Of a stretch of DNA of 64,000 nt, positions 1 through 11,898 are shown piece by piece. The stretch covers positions 372,001 to 436,000 of the forward strand of contig NC_057321.1 in NCBI RefSeq assembly GCF_000687475.1, given 5' to 3'. The stretch is from Ustilaginoidea virens. Its lineage: Eukaryota > Ascomycota > Sordariomycetes > Hypocreales > Clavicipitaceae. Within the stretch, counting starts at the first letter, position 1. Every line of letters begins with the position of its first letter. The notes under the pieces were generated by a model that saw only the letters and a list, made by a program, of their open reading frames with translations, had not been told where the DNA came from and searched no databases. The position numbers and the translations under genes were made by a program.

Positions 1-2190
1 CCTTTAGTTAGGTTAATAAAAAAAAGGGTCCTATTCTAATAATTAGACGAAGAAGAGGCGGTATTCTAAGCGCTTAAGTAGTATTTTATATCATCTCTAG
101 TTCTTGCCTAATAGGACCCTAATAAAGAGATAGTTCTTAAGGCAGATAGTTCTAGTATAGCCTTTAGTGGCTATCTATCGTAGGTCGGGGAGGATAGTAT
201 ACTCTACCCTATTGCATATTATTCTGCTTACTTATTGGATACAGAATAGAACTATACTATATACAATAAGGAACTTCTTGCTATTATCTCTTGCTTTAAG
301 ATGTGGTTAGTAGAATTCTATTTAGTGGCCTCCCCCTTTACTATCCTTACTGACCATAAGAACCTAAAGTACTTCGCCTAATTATAAGAAATATCTAAGC
401 GATAAGCCTAATAGGCTAAGACTTTAGCGCTCTTTAACTTCTATCTTTAGTATAGGCTAGAGTTATAAGCCTAACGCCCTAATGCGCTTTCTCAATAGGA
501 ATAAGAGGTAGGCAGGGCAAAGCTATAAATTAGCCAGATCTTAAAACCGCTATCTATTTTAGCACTTGATATAGATAAGATAGAAGGCAAGATGATACTA
601 ACCTTAGCCCTATAGACCACCCTATCTTGCAGACTATATATCTTTGCTGACTCCCACCTTTAAGCTATCTAGGACTAAGCGATATCTAAAGATAGTATAT
701 ATCGGGCCTAATAAACAGTAGTCGCAAATAGGGAATAATAATTTCCAGCAGAAGCAGCAATATAAGAATAAATTGCTAATTATACCCTAAATGTATATAG
801 TGTGCTCCTTTACCGGGTATAGGTATAGCTCCTATCATTTAAGCCCTTAACCACTATAGTGATCTAATGCTGCTATAACTCGCCTATTATAGGCCACCTA
901 GGGAAAAACACTACCTTCTAACTATTGCAATAGGATTATTACTTTAATAATATGTTATCTAAGGTAGCAAAATACATTCAGAATTGCTGATGCTATAGGG
1001 TATATAAGAGCCGCTAATTGCGCTAGGGCCTATTGCAACTACTACTAATTGTAGACTGCTTTTAATTGTAGATATCGGTCGACTTTATAACTAACCTTCC
1101 TACCTATAACGCCTCTGACCTGCGATTCCTTATAGTGATTATAGACTGCTTATTAAAGTATGTCTAGCTTAAGGCTATGCACTTAATAAAAGCAGAAGAC
1201 TATATAGAATGCTTCTAATAGTATTGGTGGCGCTTTTATGGTTTCCCTAGGGAGATTATTAGCAATTAAGGTTCAGATTGGGTAGGCTAATTTTGGTCTA
1301 TGCTATGCAAATTAGTTGGGATTAAGCAACTTCTATTAATAGCGTACTACCCCTAAACCGATGGCGGTATAGAGCGAATGAACTAAGAAGTATAGGCGGT
1401 CCTCTATATTATGGTTTCCTTTGATTAGTACGATTGGCCACATTATCTTGCGGCATATTAACTCGCGTTAAATAACTAAATATCATCCGTTACTAGGTTT
1501 AGCCTGAACTAGCTGCTTAATAGGTTTGATATTTTGATTATCGCTCTGCCTTTAGAGGTAACCTTAAGCTTAATTACCCCAAAGGGGCGTATGGCTCTCT
1601 TTCTTAGTAACCTTAAAGAGGGATAGGAATTAGCCTAGACTGCTATCGCCTTTGCATAATAATAATAGTAAGATACTACTAATTGTTCACAATGCCTAGC
1701 TAAGCGCTTCTAGGTTAGTAACTAGATTTGGTTAAACCTCTAGAATATTAAAACAAACTGCCTATATAAGAAGCTCGATTGGGTCTCTACTAAATATACT
1801 ATTGTTGCTATCCTATTATTGCTTAATGTCTAGCTTGATGTCCTATAAGGTATCTATCTAGTTTTCTATATTAACCTAGTCGAATGAGCTACTTCTAATT
1901 TATTATCTAGTTAGGTAATAACTAATATATGATTTAGGCCCCTATTTATCCTTCCCTAAGACTCTATGAACCTATATAAGGAGTATAAGGTTAAGGAGAT
2001 ACTTATAGCAAAGAATATATAAGGCTAAGGATGGAAATATAATATATTCATAAAGTGGAAAGGGTACGATTTACCAATATAAGAACCCCTAGAAAACTTT
2101 GAGGATACTACCGCATAAGAAATGTTTAAGGCTAAATGGGGGGATATTAGGACTTATAATAGGCCTAGCTGGGTCCTAAAATGAGGTCTA
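1..2190 (+). pseudogene. Gy0 pol relic: RNase H, integrase, chromodomain
   Basis: Translated through stops, this is the carboxy-terminal half of a gypsy Pol. RNase H motifs appear at about 130-400 (ADSSSIAFSGYL, and [13 protein letters not shown] near 340-375). The integrase zinc-binding region lies at about 860-1020 (YNSPIIGHLGKN). The integrase core is at about 1080-1400 (a VDFITNLP stretch and a TDGGIERMN segment carrying the late acidic residue). A chromodomain follows at about 2000-2140 with the pattern IKWKGYD then EPLENFED, typical of chromoviruses that target heterochromatin. In-frame TAG and TAA codons are frequent, so it cannot be functional. Upstream reverse transcriptase, protease and gag are off the window. 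Confidence 0.85.
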
Positions 2191-2290
2191 TTAGACTAGT
2201 AAATGACGCCAGACGCCTACCACTATAAATAAAATACAAAACAATAAAAACACTTTAAATTAAAAAAAAAAAAAAAAATAATAATAATAA

Positions 2291-3840
2291 CGACGCTAGT
2301 ATGCCCCTCCCTTGGGTTAGTACTACCCCTCCTCCTCTCTGGCTCTATAGCCATATTGTTCGCCCCTATATAGGCCCTCTCTGGCATTATATAGGTCGGC
2401 ATAACCTGGCGGTGGCTGTAGCTGCTGCGAATAGCCCCTAGGATAATACCCCTAGGGGTTCAGACGCATATATAGCGAATAGTTTAGGCGCAGATAGTTG
2501 CCTATCTGCCTATGATAGGACGGTATCCCAGGAGACACACTATAGGCCGAATAAGGAGGGGGCTGTAATGGGGCCTGAACCGAATGCTATAGGGTGTGCG
2601 GCTAGGACTGCGGCAGTGGCGGCTGAGACTGCTGCAGCGGCGGCTGCAATAGCGGCATTGGTGGCGGCAGTTGCTGTGAAGATAGTTGCAGATGCTGCGC
2701 ATGAGCTTTTAGATAAGCCTATGCTTTCTGCTTATATGTAGGCGGCCCCTTAGGGTAATATGATAGCATAGGGCGAGCCGGCAGGGGTCTTAGATGGGGA
2801 TATATAGGGGCCAATAGGAACTGCTCTATATGGGCGTGGTGCTCCCGGGCCTCCCTCTAGGTATCCTATATTATGCTTAATATAGGAGCCAGGTTAATAA
2901 TCGACCTGGCCTGTCAGTAGGAGGGAGTCATAGCCTGGGAGATACTAGCCAATTCCTCCCTAGCAGTACTGCAGGACCTAAAGGCAAGATGTGGGATGCA
3001 GAGGGTCATTTGGTTGGCAGCTATTGCATAATGCTATTGGTCGTTGAGGGCCCGGAAGAAGGGCGAAAGGATGGCAGCCCAGGCTTTAGTCGTTTCTATC
3101 GCAGGTTGCGTATACTTAATTACAGTAGTCCCGTCCTTATAGGCTTTTATTTATGCTTGGTAGATCCATCAGAGCCTTAGATTCCTGGCTAGCTTAAAGT
3201 CTAGCTATATACACAAGCTATACGCATTTTGGCAGCAGGTGCATCCCTTGCTTTTGCCTCTTTGCTTGCAAATAGGGAAAACCCTAGTTAACTGCATTTT
3301 TTTATCGCATCGCTCGCATAGGAACTCTTTATTGTAGGCGTATTTATGCTCTTTATCGGACGAATTGCCCTTAAGTAGGTAATCGCCTGCAGTGCGCTAT
3401 AGCTTCAGTCTGGTCTCTAATAGGTTAGGATAAGCTAAAGACGGTCTATTTATAGGTTGCAGGATCTCTACGATATTGGGATCCGCAGGGGTATTAATAC
3501 CGCCTGCGGCAGGGCCGCTACTAGGGTTTGGGTCGGATATAATCAGGTCCTAATACAATTAATCGAGAGAATCTATAGAGTTAGATCAGGGTAAAATCGA
3601 TATATAGGCTTACTAGAATGGGAATAAGGCATAGTCTCATCGACGAATTAGCTCTAACGTTCTAACCCTAAGCGGAGGACAATACTTATAGTTACAATGC
3701 CAATAATAATTATAACGGCTATAGGAAGGAAGAGGGAAGAAAAAGAGGCAGGAAGAACGGGCGCAATGGGAAAAATACCCTTGCCTAAGGGGATCTCTGA
3801 TTAATAGCTGGCAAAAAAATTTTCATAATACTTCCGGCTG
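2291..3840 (-). pseudogene. Antisense Cys-rich ORF relic of unknown function between Gy0 pol and 3' LTR
   Basis: On the minus strand one frame runs from about 3750 to about 2600 broken only by sparse stops that look like RIP products. It starts with an aromatic, Cys-containing stretch (YYWHCNYKYCPPLRVRT). A cysteine cluster follows near 3230-3330 (CERCDKK, a single Cys after 12 residues, then GCTCCQNAYSLC), which looks like a metal-binding module. After that comes a Pro/Gln-rich segment. Near 2500 the sensible frame changes, and the tail is Gly/Tyr/Arg/Gln-rich (PGYADLYNAREGLYRGEQYG). I do not recognise the family. The low-complexity basic tail would suit a nucleic-acid-binding protein, but that is inference. 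Its place between a pol gene and the 3' LTR, in antisense, is unusual. It could instead be a host gene fragment captured by the element. Confidence 0.5.
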
Positions 3841-4087
3841 CTGCAGGCAGTCTCTAGCTGGCGATGCGATGCCGGACTTCTATATGTTTCTACTATATTA
3901 TACCCAGGTTGACTACTCTATGAATCCTTTAATTGCATGAGCTGAACCCAATATCTATATATATGCGTATCGCTCTAACAACTTGAGGATATCGCGATAA
4001 AAATCCCAGCGACCTTATTGGTTTGCGCGGTAGAAGGGTAGGTTATGGGATATAATTAATCTGATTGCGATGCAGAGGAGGGGGGTA
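3841..4087 (+). other. Non-coding spacer and polypurine tract of Gy0
   Basis: No coding signal is visible on either strand in 3841-4072. For the antisense ORF relic it would be the upstream region, so any promoter would lie here, but no clear element stands out. At 4073-4087 the purine run CAGAGGAGGGGGGTA directly abuts the LTR start TGTTACGGGC. It matches the tract before other Gy 3' LTRs (AAGGGGGGTA) and would prime plus-strand synthesis. Confidence 0.6.
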
Positions 4088-4329
4088 TGTTACGGGCTCA
4101 GGCTACGCCCGCGCCATAATGTGGCTAGGACTTGGGCTGCGCCTATGACTAGCCTAAGGAGTATCGGCACGGGGTCACGAGGGCTCGCTAAGGACTTAGC
4201 CCATGCTACATACGGATATAAATAGGCTACTCAGAGGCCCCTATTCGGGTCCTCTCTCTTTCCTCTTTAGTCTATTTAATATATTCATTCGATGCCTATT
4301 CGCAGTAGCCCTAGGGCCAGTCCTTTACA
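4088..4329 (+). repeat. 3' LTR of Gy0
   Basis: Begins TGTTACGGGCTC and ends CCAGTCCTTTACA, the TG...CA form of an LTR, about 242 bp long. The end block (CCTATTCGCAGT, CCCTAGGGCCAGTCC) is shared with the LTRs at 7054, 20751, 42135 and 60052 and, inverted, at 32484 and 51492. The middle is diverged, so Gy0 is a separate subfamily. The preceding polypurine tract marks it as a 3' LTR. Confidence 0.8.
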
Positions 4330-6231
4330 AATATCGTGATATTATTATTGAAGGAAATAATACTATTGGGTCGTATGGGTAGTCTTATAGATTAAAAGGG
4401 ATTGCTATAGGTCAGCGGCGAGGCCTTTAAATATAGGGGCATAACGATATAGCGCCTGGCTACACTTAGGGGTATCCCTTACAGCATTAAGGACTTATCG
4501 GTAAAGCTCTGTATCAGCTATAAAGGGGGGAAAAAGACCATGATGTAGGCATTAAAGTTCCTCTAGTAGGATATTGAGGCATTCTAGCTTTGATTTATCG
4601 GGGTGCTTTGCGATAGTTGATTAGAGCATTATTCTATTCCAATAGTGCAAATAGAATTGCTCTATGCTCTTATTTTCGAAATAGCTCTTGACTTTGCGGA
4701 CTATATTATTAAAAGTGAAGGTATTGCGAATACGTTTAATATTATTAAAGTAATATGTCTTAGCATCGCCGATTAGTATGATTTGAAATGCTTTGGCGAA
4801 TATATTATTGGGTAATCCTAGTAGGCGGTACTTGCTCTTAAAGGATAAGACTTTTAGTACAATAAAGTCATCTATTTTGCCGCTATATCTATCCTCTATA
4901 CGATAGCTGCGTAAGAGGTTAGATATCTTCTTCGATATATTATTAAACCCGGTTTGGGAATGATCTTCTTAGCTAAACCCTTATCGGGTATGGTCTTCTT
5001 AGGGGTATTCTGGAGGGTATTCCGGAATAGTTTATTGGTTGCCTCGCGGTAGGCTAGCGGGATTTCTTGCTAGGTTATCCTATAACCCAGGTCGGTCTAG
5101 GTTTACCGGTCCTCCCGTTAAGACGGTCCGTTTATCGGCCTAGGTAGGCCGATATTAACGGGAAGGGCCAGGTGCCGTGCCTATTTGTGGTATTATTGGG
5201 TGAGGTGTTTGGGCCCGATATCTGGTATTATAGGCGGTGGCGGCATTAGCTTGGAGGGTATCATTGGGGTCCTCTATTAAAGGAAGCACATCATTAGGGC
5301 CTATAATACAGCCTTTATTAGACATACTATAACCTTGAGGGGTATTGAGGTAGCCGCCTCGGCTAGCCTGGCTAGGGGTATAACCCCTAGGGTGTAATAT
5401 TTGATCGGTCGGGCTATAATCTTCGTTGGCTGTTGCATATTATTATTATTGAGAATGGGAGCTTTCCCCTGTTTTGAATAGCGGTCTATTGTAAATAGGC
5501 GTCTTCCCTTTTGGTTATTAGGACCGGCCCCTTTCTTCTTTAGTAGGGGCAGGGGCAAGAGGCTTTTTCGATATAGAGGGGGGGATAATAGGTTATTATA
5601 ATTATGATCGTGCCACCCTTGGTATTATGAAGTCCCTTATTGTTGATGAGGCTTATGAGGGTCTTCTTGAGAGCCTTGGCGATGATATTCCTACGACTAT
5701 TATTAGTGCTCGTGATGAATTTCGTGAGCCTACACTTCGTGAGCCTGTGACTTCCTAGTTGAAATTGCCGATAGGTACTAATGCTTCCCTATAAGGGTTG
5801 AGTCGTAACTGGAATATTTTACGGCCTAATTAACGGTCGATCTCTTCTTGAGGCTATTTAGGGTTCTATTATTATTAAAGGCATTCTATTAAGGTAGGTA
5901 TTATGATGGAACCTGATACTCCAATATACACGCCGTGATCCCGTAGGTATATGCAGAATTCGCGTAGGAATAGAGGGTTAATATAGTTAAATAGCTATTC
6001 ATCCTATTTACTATAGTCTTTATGGAACAGTTCCCATAGGTCATCGTTAATAATACAATCCTTCTTATAGGTATAGATTAAGAAGGCTAGGCGGTTATAT
6101 AATGCCACGGTGGTGGCATTAGGGGTAATTGGCTCTATCGCAGTAGCCTAATTATCATCAAGTAAGGGGGCAAATCGCTATAACCTTTCGGGTAGTACTA
6201 GTTATAATATTGATGATCGTGATCGTGCCAT
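4330..6231 (-). pseudogene. DtA polyprotein amino-terminal and gag relic
   Basis: Translation begins at a preserved ATG (6231 downward, MARSRSS). The first 130 residues resemble the DtC polyprotein start: both have a DDLW motif and LRDHGVY versus LREHGVY. Further on, KGKTPIYNRP and RGYTPS correspond to KGKEPIYNRP and RDYTPS in DtC. From about 4960 to 4400 there is a segment absent from DtC, with a RYSGKIDDF start, GDAKTYYFNNI and FENKSIEQFYLHYWN. From general knowledge of these ascomycete polyproteins this is the gag-like capsid region. Stops and probable frame changes break the gene, and it is truncated at 4330. The only long open stretch is 5301-5558 in a shifted frame and does not reflect the protein. 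Confidence 0.65.
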
Positions 6232-6713
6232 AGTGTTGAGAGGAGGGGGGGGGGGGGGGGGGATTATGTTGCAATAAGTGCAAGATTCGCTCTTATAAGG
6301 AGTGCAAGATTCGAAGAGGGCTTTTATCCGTATATCCCTATAGATAGAAGAAAGAAAAGAAGGGGTTAATTAGCAAGGTAACTATTCAACGGAATAAGTT
6401 ATTTGCCTCCTATAGTAAGCAGGTGACCGTTCAACGGAATAAATCAGCCGCCTCCTATATATACTGAGGGTATCTTTAAAGATCGTAATAGTTAGTATAT
6501 TTTCTTCCTTCATAATAGACGGAGGTGGAAAAGGTCTATATCGTTCTTCTAATTAGTTAGCAGCGTAACCGTTTAATAGAATAGGTAATCTGCCTTCCTA
6601 ATTAGTACGATTTACAATAGAAATCGTCTCTTTGAGAGTAATCTTGCTGATCTGTAATGCACTATTCTTTGCGGGATATAATCCTATGAGTGGTGGTTAT
6701 CACCACTGATTAG
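6232..6713 (-). other. DtA leader region between 5' LTR and first ATG
   Basis: No gene. The stretch contains a run of about 20 G (6244-6262), next to the start codon on the coding strand. Its LTR-proximal part (an inverted CACCACTGATTAGTGTTG) resembles the bases after the DtC 5' LTR (CTGATCAGTGTTAC), and a block reading GAAGAGACGAT on the minus strand is shared with the DtC leader, so this is leader rather than unrelated DNA. A primer-binding site is expected here, but I could not match a tRNA. Confidence 0.5.
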
Positions 6714-7047
6714 TGTTGATATAAACTCGGGGTACCCAGTTATACGTAGGGTCGCGCGCGTGGTATTATGTACCGTGAGGTCACCGGTCAAAGGTATGAT
6801 TACTTCTTTGATTATAACTGACTATCTAAAAGGAAAGAAAGGAAGCAAAAGAGGGTAATTACATGATGTGGCCTTTTTGTGCGTGTGCCGCTGTCACGTG
6901 CATCGGCGCAGTCGGGCCGGACTGCCCGCGTGCCCTACCGGGCTTAGGGGCACAAGGGCAAAAGTGGCCATATCGTGCGCAATAGGTGTGCGCGGCACAT
7001 CCGTCGCAGTATGCCCAATTGGGCACTTTGCGACAGCGATTCCGACA
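6714..7047 (-). repeat. 5' LTR of DtA
   Basis: Read on the minus strand it begins TGTCGGAATCGCTGTCGC and ends TATATCAACA, so it has TG...CA ends. The first 11 bases match the starts of the Dt LTRs at 51795 and 52861. It is GC-rich with preserved CpA sites, and contains an inverted TGCCCAATTGGGCA. Length about 334 bp; the copy at 21929-22269 is about 341 bp. Confidence 0.65.
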
Positions 7048-7053
7048 GATAGG

Positions 7054-7305
7054 TGTCACAGACTCGGGCTATGCCCGTGTCATAGATTGACTGGGGCTTG
7101 GGCTGCGCCCGTGCCTAGTCTGGGACGGATGACATAAGGTAGACGCGCGGGCCTATAGGGCAACATTAGGGCTCTAGCCCGCGCCATACGGATGTATATA
7201 GACTGCGGAAGTGACCCAATTTAGGCTTTTCTCCCTTCCTCTTTAGTTTTATCAATATATCCAATTGACGCCTATTTGCAGTCGCCCTAGGGCCAGTCCG
7301 TTATA
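7054..7305 (+). repeat. 5' LTR of Gy1
   Basis: Starts TGTCACAGACTCGG and ends AGTCCGTTATA, where the final TACA has become TATA. It is 252 bp, aligns end to end with the 3' LTR at 20751, and is preceded by the target duplication ATAGG. A GC-rich block (GACGCGCGGGCC) in the middle is kept in all family copies. Confidence 0.9.
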
Positions 7306-7357
7306 ATTAATAAAACTCTCTCAACCATTATTGTTATATTACATACAATTGCTAACA

Positions 7358-8650
7358 ATAGATAGAGGCTCCTCATAGAACGCTATAGGCCTAGATAATA
7401 CCTAGTATGCCTCCGCCTATTAATAGGCCGCCTAGTAGGAGTTAATTACTAATGCTATAGAAGTTCTTAATATAAGGTTCTAAGAATAGCTATCCTAAAG
7501 CCAGGAGAGTGAGCACTAGATATACACTTAGGCCGAATAGACTAAGCATTAGATATAGGCTCTTATCGACTAAATGTAATAATAACTATTGCTAGCCTCT
7601 ATAATAACCCCTGACCGGTCTTAGACTAATTCTGTCTTAACCCTAGAGGAAACCTAACCTAAGCGTAAGCCGATACCAGTCGGGGAACCCTTTAACGGTA
7701 AAAAGGCTATATTTACTGTATAGAAGACCTTTATAGAGTATAAATTAGAGATCAATTAGGACTTTATTAATAACGATAAGACCTAATAGATATTTATCTT
7801 TTAGAACCTCTCAGCTATAGTCTAATCCTAAATTGCAGTATTCTTCGAGAACGGTATAGCCCTCTATTACTGCCCTATAGCTTTCTTTAACTACTTATAG
7901 CGACTCTTTAAGGACTTATATTAGGAGGAACGTACGATTAGTAAGCTAAAGTATACCCTCTATTAGGCACCGAAAGAACCTTTTTCTACCTTCTTTATAT
8001 ACTTTAAAGAGAAATTAGTATTAGTAGAGAGGCTTAGGTAGCCTAAATTAATTAAGCTAGAAATACTTTAATCCGCCTTTAACCCTTGCATATTAGATAA
8101 GATTATCGGCCTAGGGGTCTCCTATAAGGACTATAAAGCGGCCGTTATATAGTACTATAAAATCGCTATCAACCTAGAGATAAGTCTTACCGTAAAGCGC
8201 TATACGGACCCTTCCCGGGATTACGATAATAACGCCTGGGATCTGCAGATAACTGCTTAGGATAAGGATAGTAATATGCCTATAATAGGCGTCTATAAGC
8301 TAGGTTTGAAAGGCAAATGAAGGTTACCTAATAAGAGGGCGGTATAAGTCTTAAGGGAAGTCCTTAAGAAGCGCTACTAGAAATCCCTTTACACCCGATA
8401 TAGGGATACTGGCTATAAAATATAGGAATATAAGCTAAGTCCGGCCTAGCCCCTATAAGAAACAACTGTGGCTTCTATAGACTTAAAGGCTATAGAAGCC
8501 TTAAGGATCGCTAAGCTTAGAGATAGTAACAATAGCAATACCTAGGGAAAAGACTAGCCTTTAAGCCGAGTCTCGCAAGAAGGCTTAAAATATATACCTA
8601 GCCCCTAGCTAGGTTATAATAGGACCCCTATATAAAGGAGATTAATAATA
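7358..8650 (+). pseudogene. Gy1 gag relic
   Basis: The start aligns with an ATG in the Gy5 copy (60359) but reads ATA here. A retrotransposon gag domain is recognisable at about 7870-8170 (FFNYLQRLFKDL, KEPFSTFFIYFKEKL, with stops read through). A zinc-knuckle region near 8393-8437 keeps the spacing, but its cysteines have become tyrosines; Gy3 and Gy5 keep some of them (CKL). The gag packages element RNA in a virus-like particle. There are many in-frame TAG and TAA codons. The last part overlaps the protease frame, which seems to be in a different frame, as expected for gypsy elements that use a frameshift. Confidence 0.75.
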
Positions 8651-11344
8651 TTAAGGACCGTATAAATAGATACCCCTTTTTAGTCCTAATATTATATAAT
8701 AATTCTACCTTTATCGACACCCTAATTAATTCTAGTTATAACTGCTATAGTGCGATAAGCGAAAGAACTATTTAGAGGTTAAGACTCTAGCCTATCCGCC
8801 TACTATCCTATAGAAAGCTTAAGACTATAGTAGATATAAAGAGTTAATTAAGGAAGCAATAGGCTATTACCCCCTTGATTACCTACGCTATCTATATTAA
8901 TATCAATATCAATAGATAGCTATTAGCTATAATATTATATATCGTCCTAGGCTTTACCCGCGATATTATCTTAGGGTTGCCTTAAATAGAGTACCGCAAT
9001 ATTAAACTATAAGCGAAACGGTGCTAATTAAGAATTAGAGCCGCTAATAGCCTACTTATTAAAAAATCGACTATTTAATCCTTTAGGCCTACTACAATAT
9101 ATATTCTTAGTTCGGTCTTTTATAGTATACTATAATAAGCGGCATATACCTATAATAATTTAACCTCCTTCTTCTCTATTAGTCTATAGGAGCTTATATA
9201 TATCCTCTACATTATACTCCTGCCTTATTAGAATTTAGTTCCCCCCCTAGCCTAGCCGCAGACCCTACCGCCTAAGCTCTAGGACTTTACTAACCTCTTT
9301 AATAAGATAAAGGCCTCTAGCCTCCTACCGCACTAGGGCATACTTAATCACTATATTAAGCTTAAACTAACCTTAGACGGGAGGCCACCCAACCTCTTAT
9401 AGGGACCGCTATATAACTTGCCGCAGGACTAATTACTTAAGGTCTAGAGATAGGTAACTAACCTTATAGATAAAGGATAGATCTATATAAGCTCCTTATC
9501 GGCAGCAGTACTAATCCTACTCGCGAAAAAAGCGAATAATAGATAGCGTTTCTATATAGATTACCAGGCCCTAAATAAAGTTATAGCATAGGACCGGTAC
9601 CCCCTTCCCTTAATTAAAGAGATACTATATTCCCTATCTCAGGCAATATAGTTCACAAAGGTAGATATCCACACTACATTCTATAAGATCTATATCGCTA
9701 AGGGCGATAAATATCTAACTATATTCTAGACCCGCTTTAGCCTCTTTAAGTAGTTAATAACCCCCTTTAGCCTAACCAAAGCCCCTGCAATATTCTAGCG
9801 ATATATCAATAGGGCCTTAGGGGACTTATTAGGGGATTTTACTACTGCTTACCTAAATAATATTTTAATTTATACTAGAGGCTTACAGAAGGAATATATA
9901 GACTGCATTTAGGTTGTCCTTAGGCGCCTATAAGATGCCAGCCTTAATCTAGATCTTAATAAATATAACTTTATAGTGAAGGAGGTATACTACTTTAGCT
10001 TTATTATAGTAATAGGGAAAAAGATCTAATTAGACCCTAAGAAGATTAAAGCAATTTAAGAGTAGGAAGCCCCTATAAAATTATAAGGCATTTAGAGCTT
10101 TCTAAGGTTTGCAAACTTCTATTATAACTTTATTCTAAATTTCTTTTATTTAGTAGAGCCTTTAGTTCGATTAATATAAAAAGGTATCCCTTTTTAATAG
10201 CTTAAAAAGAAAGAAAAAGCTTTCTAAACGCTTAAGTAATACTTTATCTTATACCTAATCTTTACCTAATAAGACCCTAAGAAAGAAACGATCCTTAAGG
10301 CAGATAGCTTTAGTATAGCTTTTAGTAGCTACCTCTTCTAAATTAGGGAGGATAGGGCGCTCTACCTAGTTATATACTACTTAATACGGCTTATAAAGGC
10401 TAAATGGAACTATACTATCTATAATAAAGAGCTATTTACTATTATCTTATGCTTTAGGGCGTAGTCAGCTAAATTCTATTCTATTGCCGCTCTATTTATA
10501 ATCCTTATAGACTATAAGAACCTTAAGTACTTTACTTAACTAAAAGAGATATCGGAATATTAAGCGTAATAGGCTAAGACCTTAGCCCTTTTTAACTTCT
10601 ATCTTTAATACTAGCCCGGCTTATAAGCCTAATACCCTAATACTTTTTTGCAATAGGAGCAAGAGGCAGATAGTACAACTTTACGATTTAGCTAAATCCT
10701 TTAACTACTATCTATCTCTATTATAAAGGCAGACCAAATAGAGGTCTAGCTAGACCTAATAGAAGACTAACCGACTATAGACCTAAGTATAATAGAGGAT
10801 ATACTAATAGTAGCTTTATCGACTAAAGTCTCCTTACCTAGCAGCTCTTAAGTCTTTATTAATATATACCTATAAGCACTTTAGGACTAGGCTATAGCTA
10901 AAGATGAACTATATTAGGCCTAGTAGAAGGCTATAGCAAATAGAGAATAACGATTCCTTATAGAGGTAAAAACTAAAGAGTAGATCGCAGATTATACCCT
11001 AAACGCTTATAGAGCGTTACTCTACTAGGGCTAGATTTAGCTCCCTTCGTTTAAGCCGTTAATAACTATATTAATCTAATAATACTATAACTCCCCTACT
11101 ATAGGGCACCTAGGGAAGAATATAACCTTCTAATTCTTACGATAGGACTACTACTTCAATAGTATATTATCTAAGGTAGCTTAGTTTATTTAGAATTGCC
11201 AATACTATAGGGCGCATAAAAGCCGCTAATTGCGATAGGGCCTACTTTAGCCTTTACCAATCCTAGATCGGTTTTAATCTTAAATCTCTATTAATTTTAT
11301 AATTAACCTCCTAGCCTGTAACGCCTCCGACCCATATTACCTAG
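8650..11344 (+). pseudogene. Gy1 pol relic, part 1: protease, RT, RNase H, start of integrase
   Basis: Domains in order: aspartic protease near 8700-8990 (IDTLIN at the DSG position, and DIILGLP); reverse transcriptase about 9290-10000 (FYIDYQALNKV, FTKVDIHTTFYKI, PFSLTKAPAIFQRYIN); RNase H about 10200-10560 (ILIDYKNLKYFT); integrase zinc region about 11085-11240 (YYNSPTIGHLGKN). The RT catalytic box reads YLNNILIYT at 9850, both aspartates having become asparagine by G-to-A change. The frame stops at 11344 where Cp1 is inserted. It resumes at 18252-18271 and again at 19674. Confidence 0.88.
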
Positions 11345-11898
11345 TGTCAGAATGAAATTATTTATTGTTATTTTATTTTATTATTTTTGGATATTAATCG
11401 CCGACAATTCTTACGCATCGCCGCATCATCAGATTGAAAAAAGTATTAAGTATTCAGTACTTATATTTATATGGCGACTGCTAGTAAAGTTGAGTACCCA
11501 GTACTTACACACATTCCTTCACGCGCAAACATATGATGCATCACAAATTGATCACACCACTTTATCGTCGCAAATCTCGATGCACTACAAATGCACATTT
11601 CGCCACATATCTATGATATCACAGTATGGTCATGATATTCACGTCAGATTGATTTCACTAGGGATGTTCTATATTGAAATATTATGTATTTAAATCCCTA
11701 GATATTCCTACCCAAATAGTGGGAAGGAAGTATAGATGTATGCACGCAAGCAAGTATGCACAATTAATTCACATCAGATTGTCCCTACGCCTTAGTCTCG
11801 TATCTTATCTGTGCCGTTACCTTACTGCGATTTTACCATTCCACTGCCTTTATCTTTCGCATACTGCATTATCTTAGCAGGCGAAAACCCGTTTGACA
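11345..11898 (+). repeat. 5' LTR of Cp1
   Basis: 554 bp, TGTCAGAATG to CGTTTGACA. It differs from the 3' LTR by only three G/A changes that I can find (near 11475, 11670 and 11735). CpA-rich runs such as ACACACATTCCTTCACGCGC are intact, so RIP has hardly touched it. Short open frames at 11352-11877 lie inside the LTR, recur in the 3' copy and are not genes. Confidence 0.95.

Larger units (their letters stand above)
1..4329 (+). mobile_element. Gy0: partial Ty3/gypsy chromodomain retrotransposon, 3' part
   Basis: The left edge of the window lies inside the RNase H region of a gypsy element read on the plus strand. RNase H, integrase and chromodomain relics are followed by about 1.9 kb that carries an antisense coding relic, then a polypurine tract (4073-4087) and a 3' LTR (4088-4329). 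The LTR resembles the other Gy LTRs at its ends but is clearly more diverged. The element sits in the DtA copia-like element, which resumes at 4330. The 5' half is outside the window, so its target duplication cannot be checked. It may be a composite of two elements; the polypurine tract and orientation favour one element. Confidence 0.75.
4330..7047 (-). mobile_element. DtA: copia-like element (QTDD family), amino-terminal half and 5' LTR
   Basis: On the minus strand this holds a 5' LTR (6714-7047), a leader and the first part of a polyprotein that includes a gag-like domain. It is cut at 4330 by the Gy0 LTR. The protein is homologous to the start of the DtC polyprotein at 53835. The same sequence recurs at 21003-22269 (DtB). 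Gy1 is inserted one base beyond its LTR end. The rest of the element lies outside the window to the left. Confidence 0.7.

Noticed and set aside
6859..7137. Overlapping ORFs of 66 and 89 codons on both strands
   Set aside because: They span the DtA LTR and the start of the Gy1 LTR, so they are chimeric; similar frames at 22105-22309 lie in the DtB LTR.
11352..11877. Overlapping open frames of 113 and 67 codons
   Set aside because: They lie inside the Cp1 LTR and recur in the 3' LTR (17838-18225); no domain and no coding-like composition.
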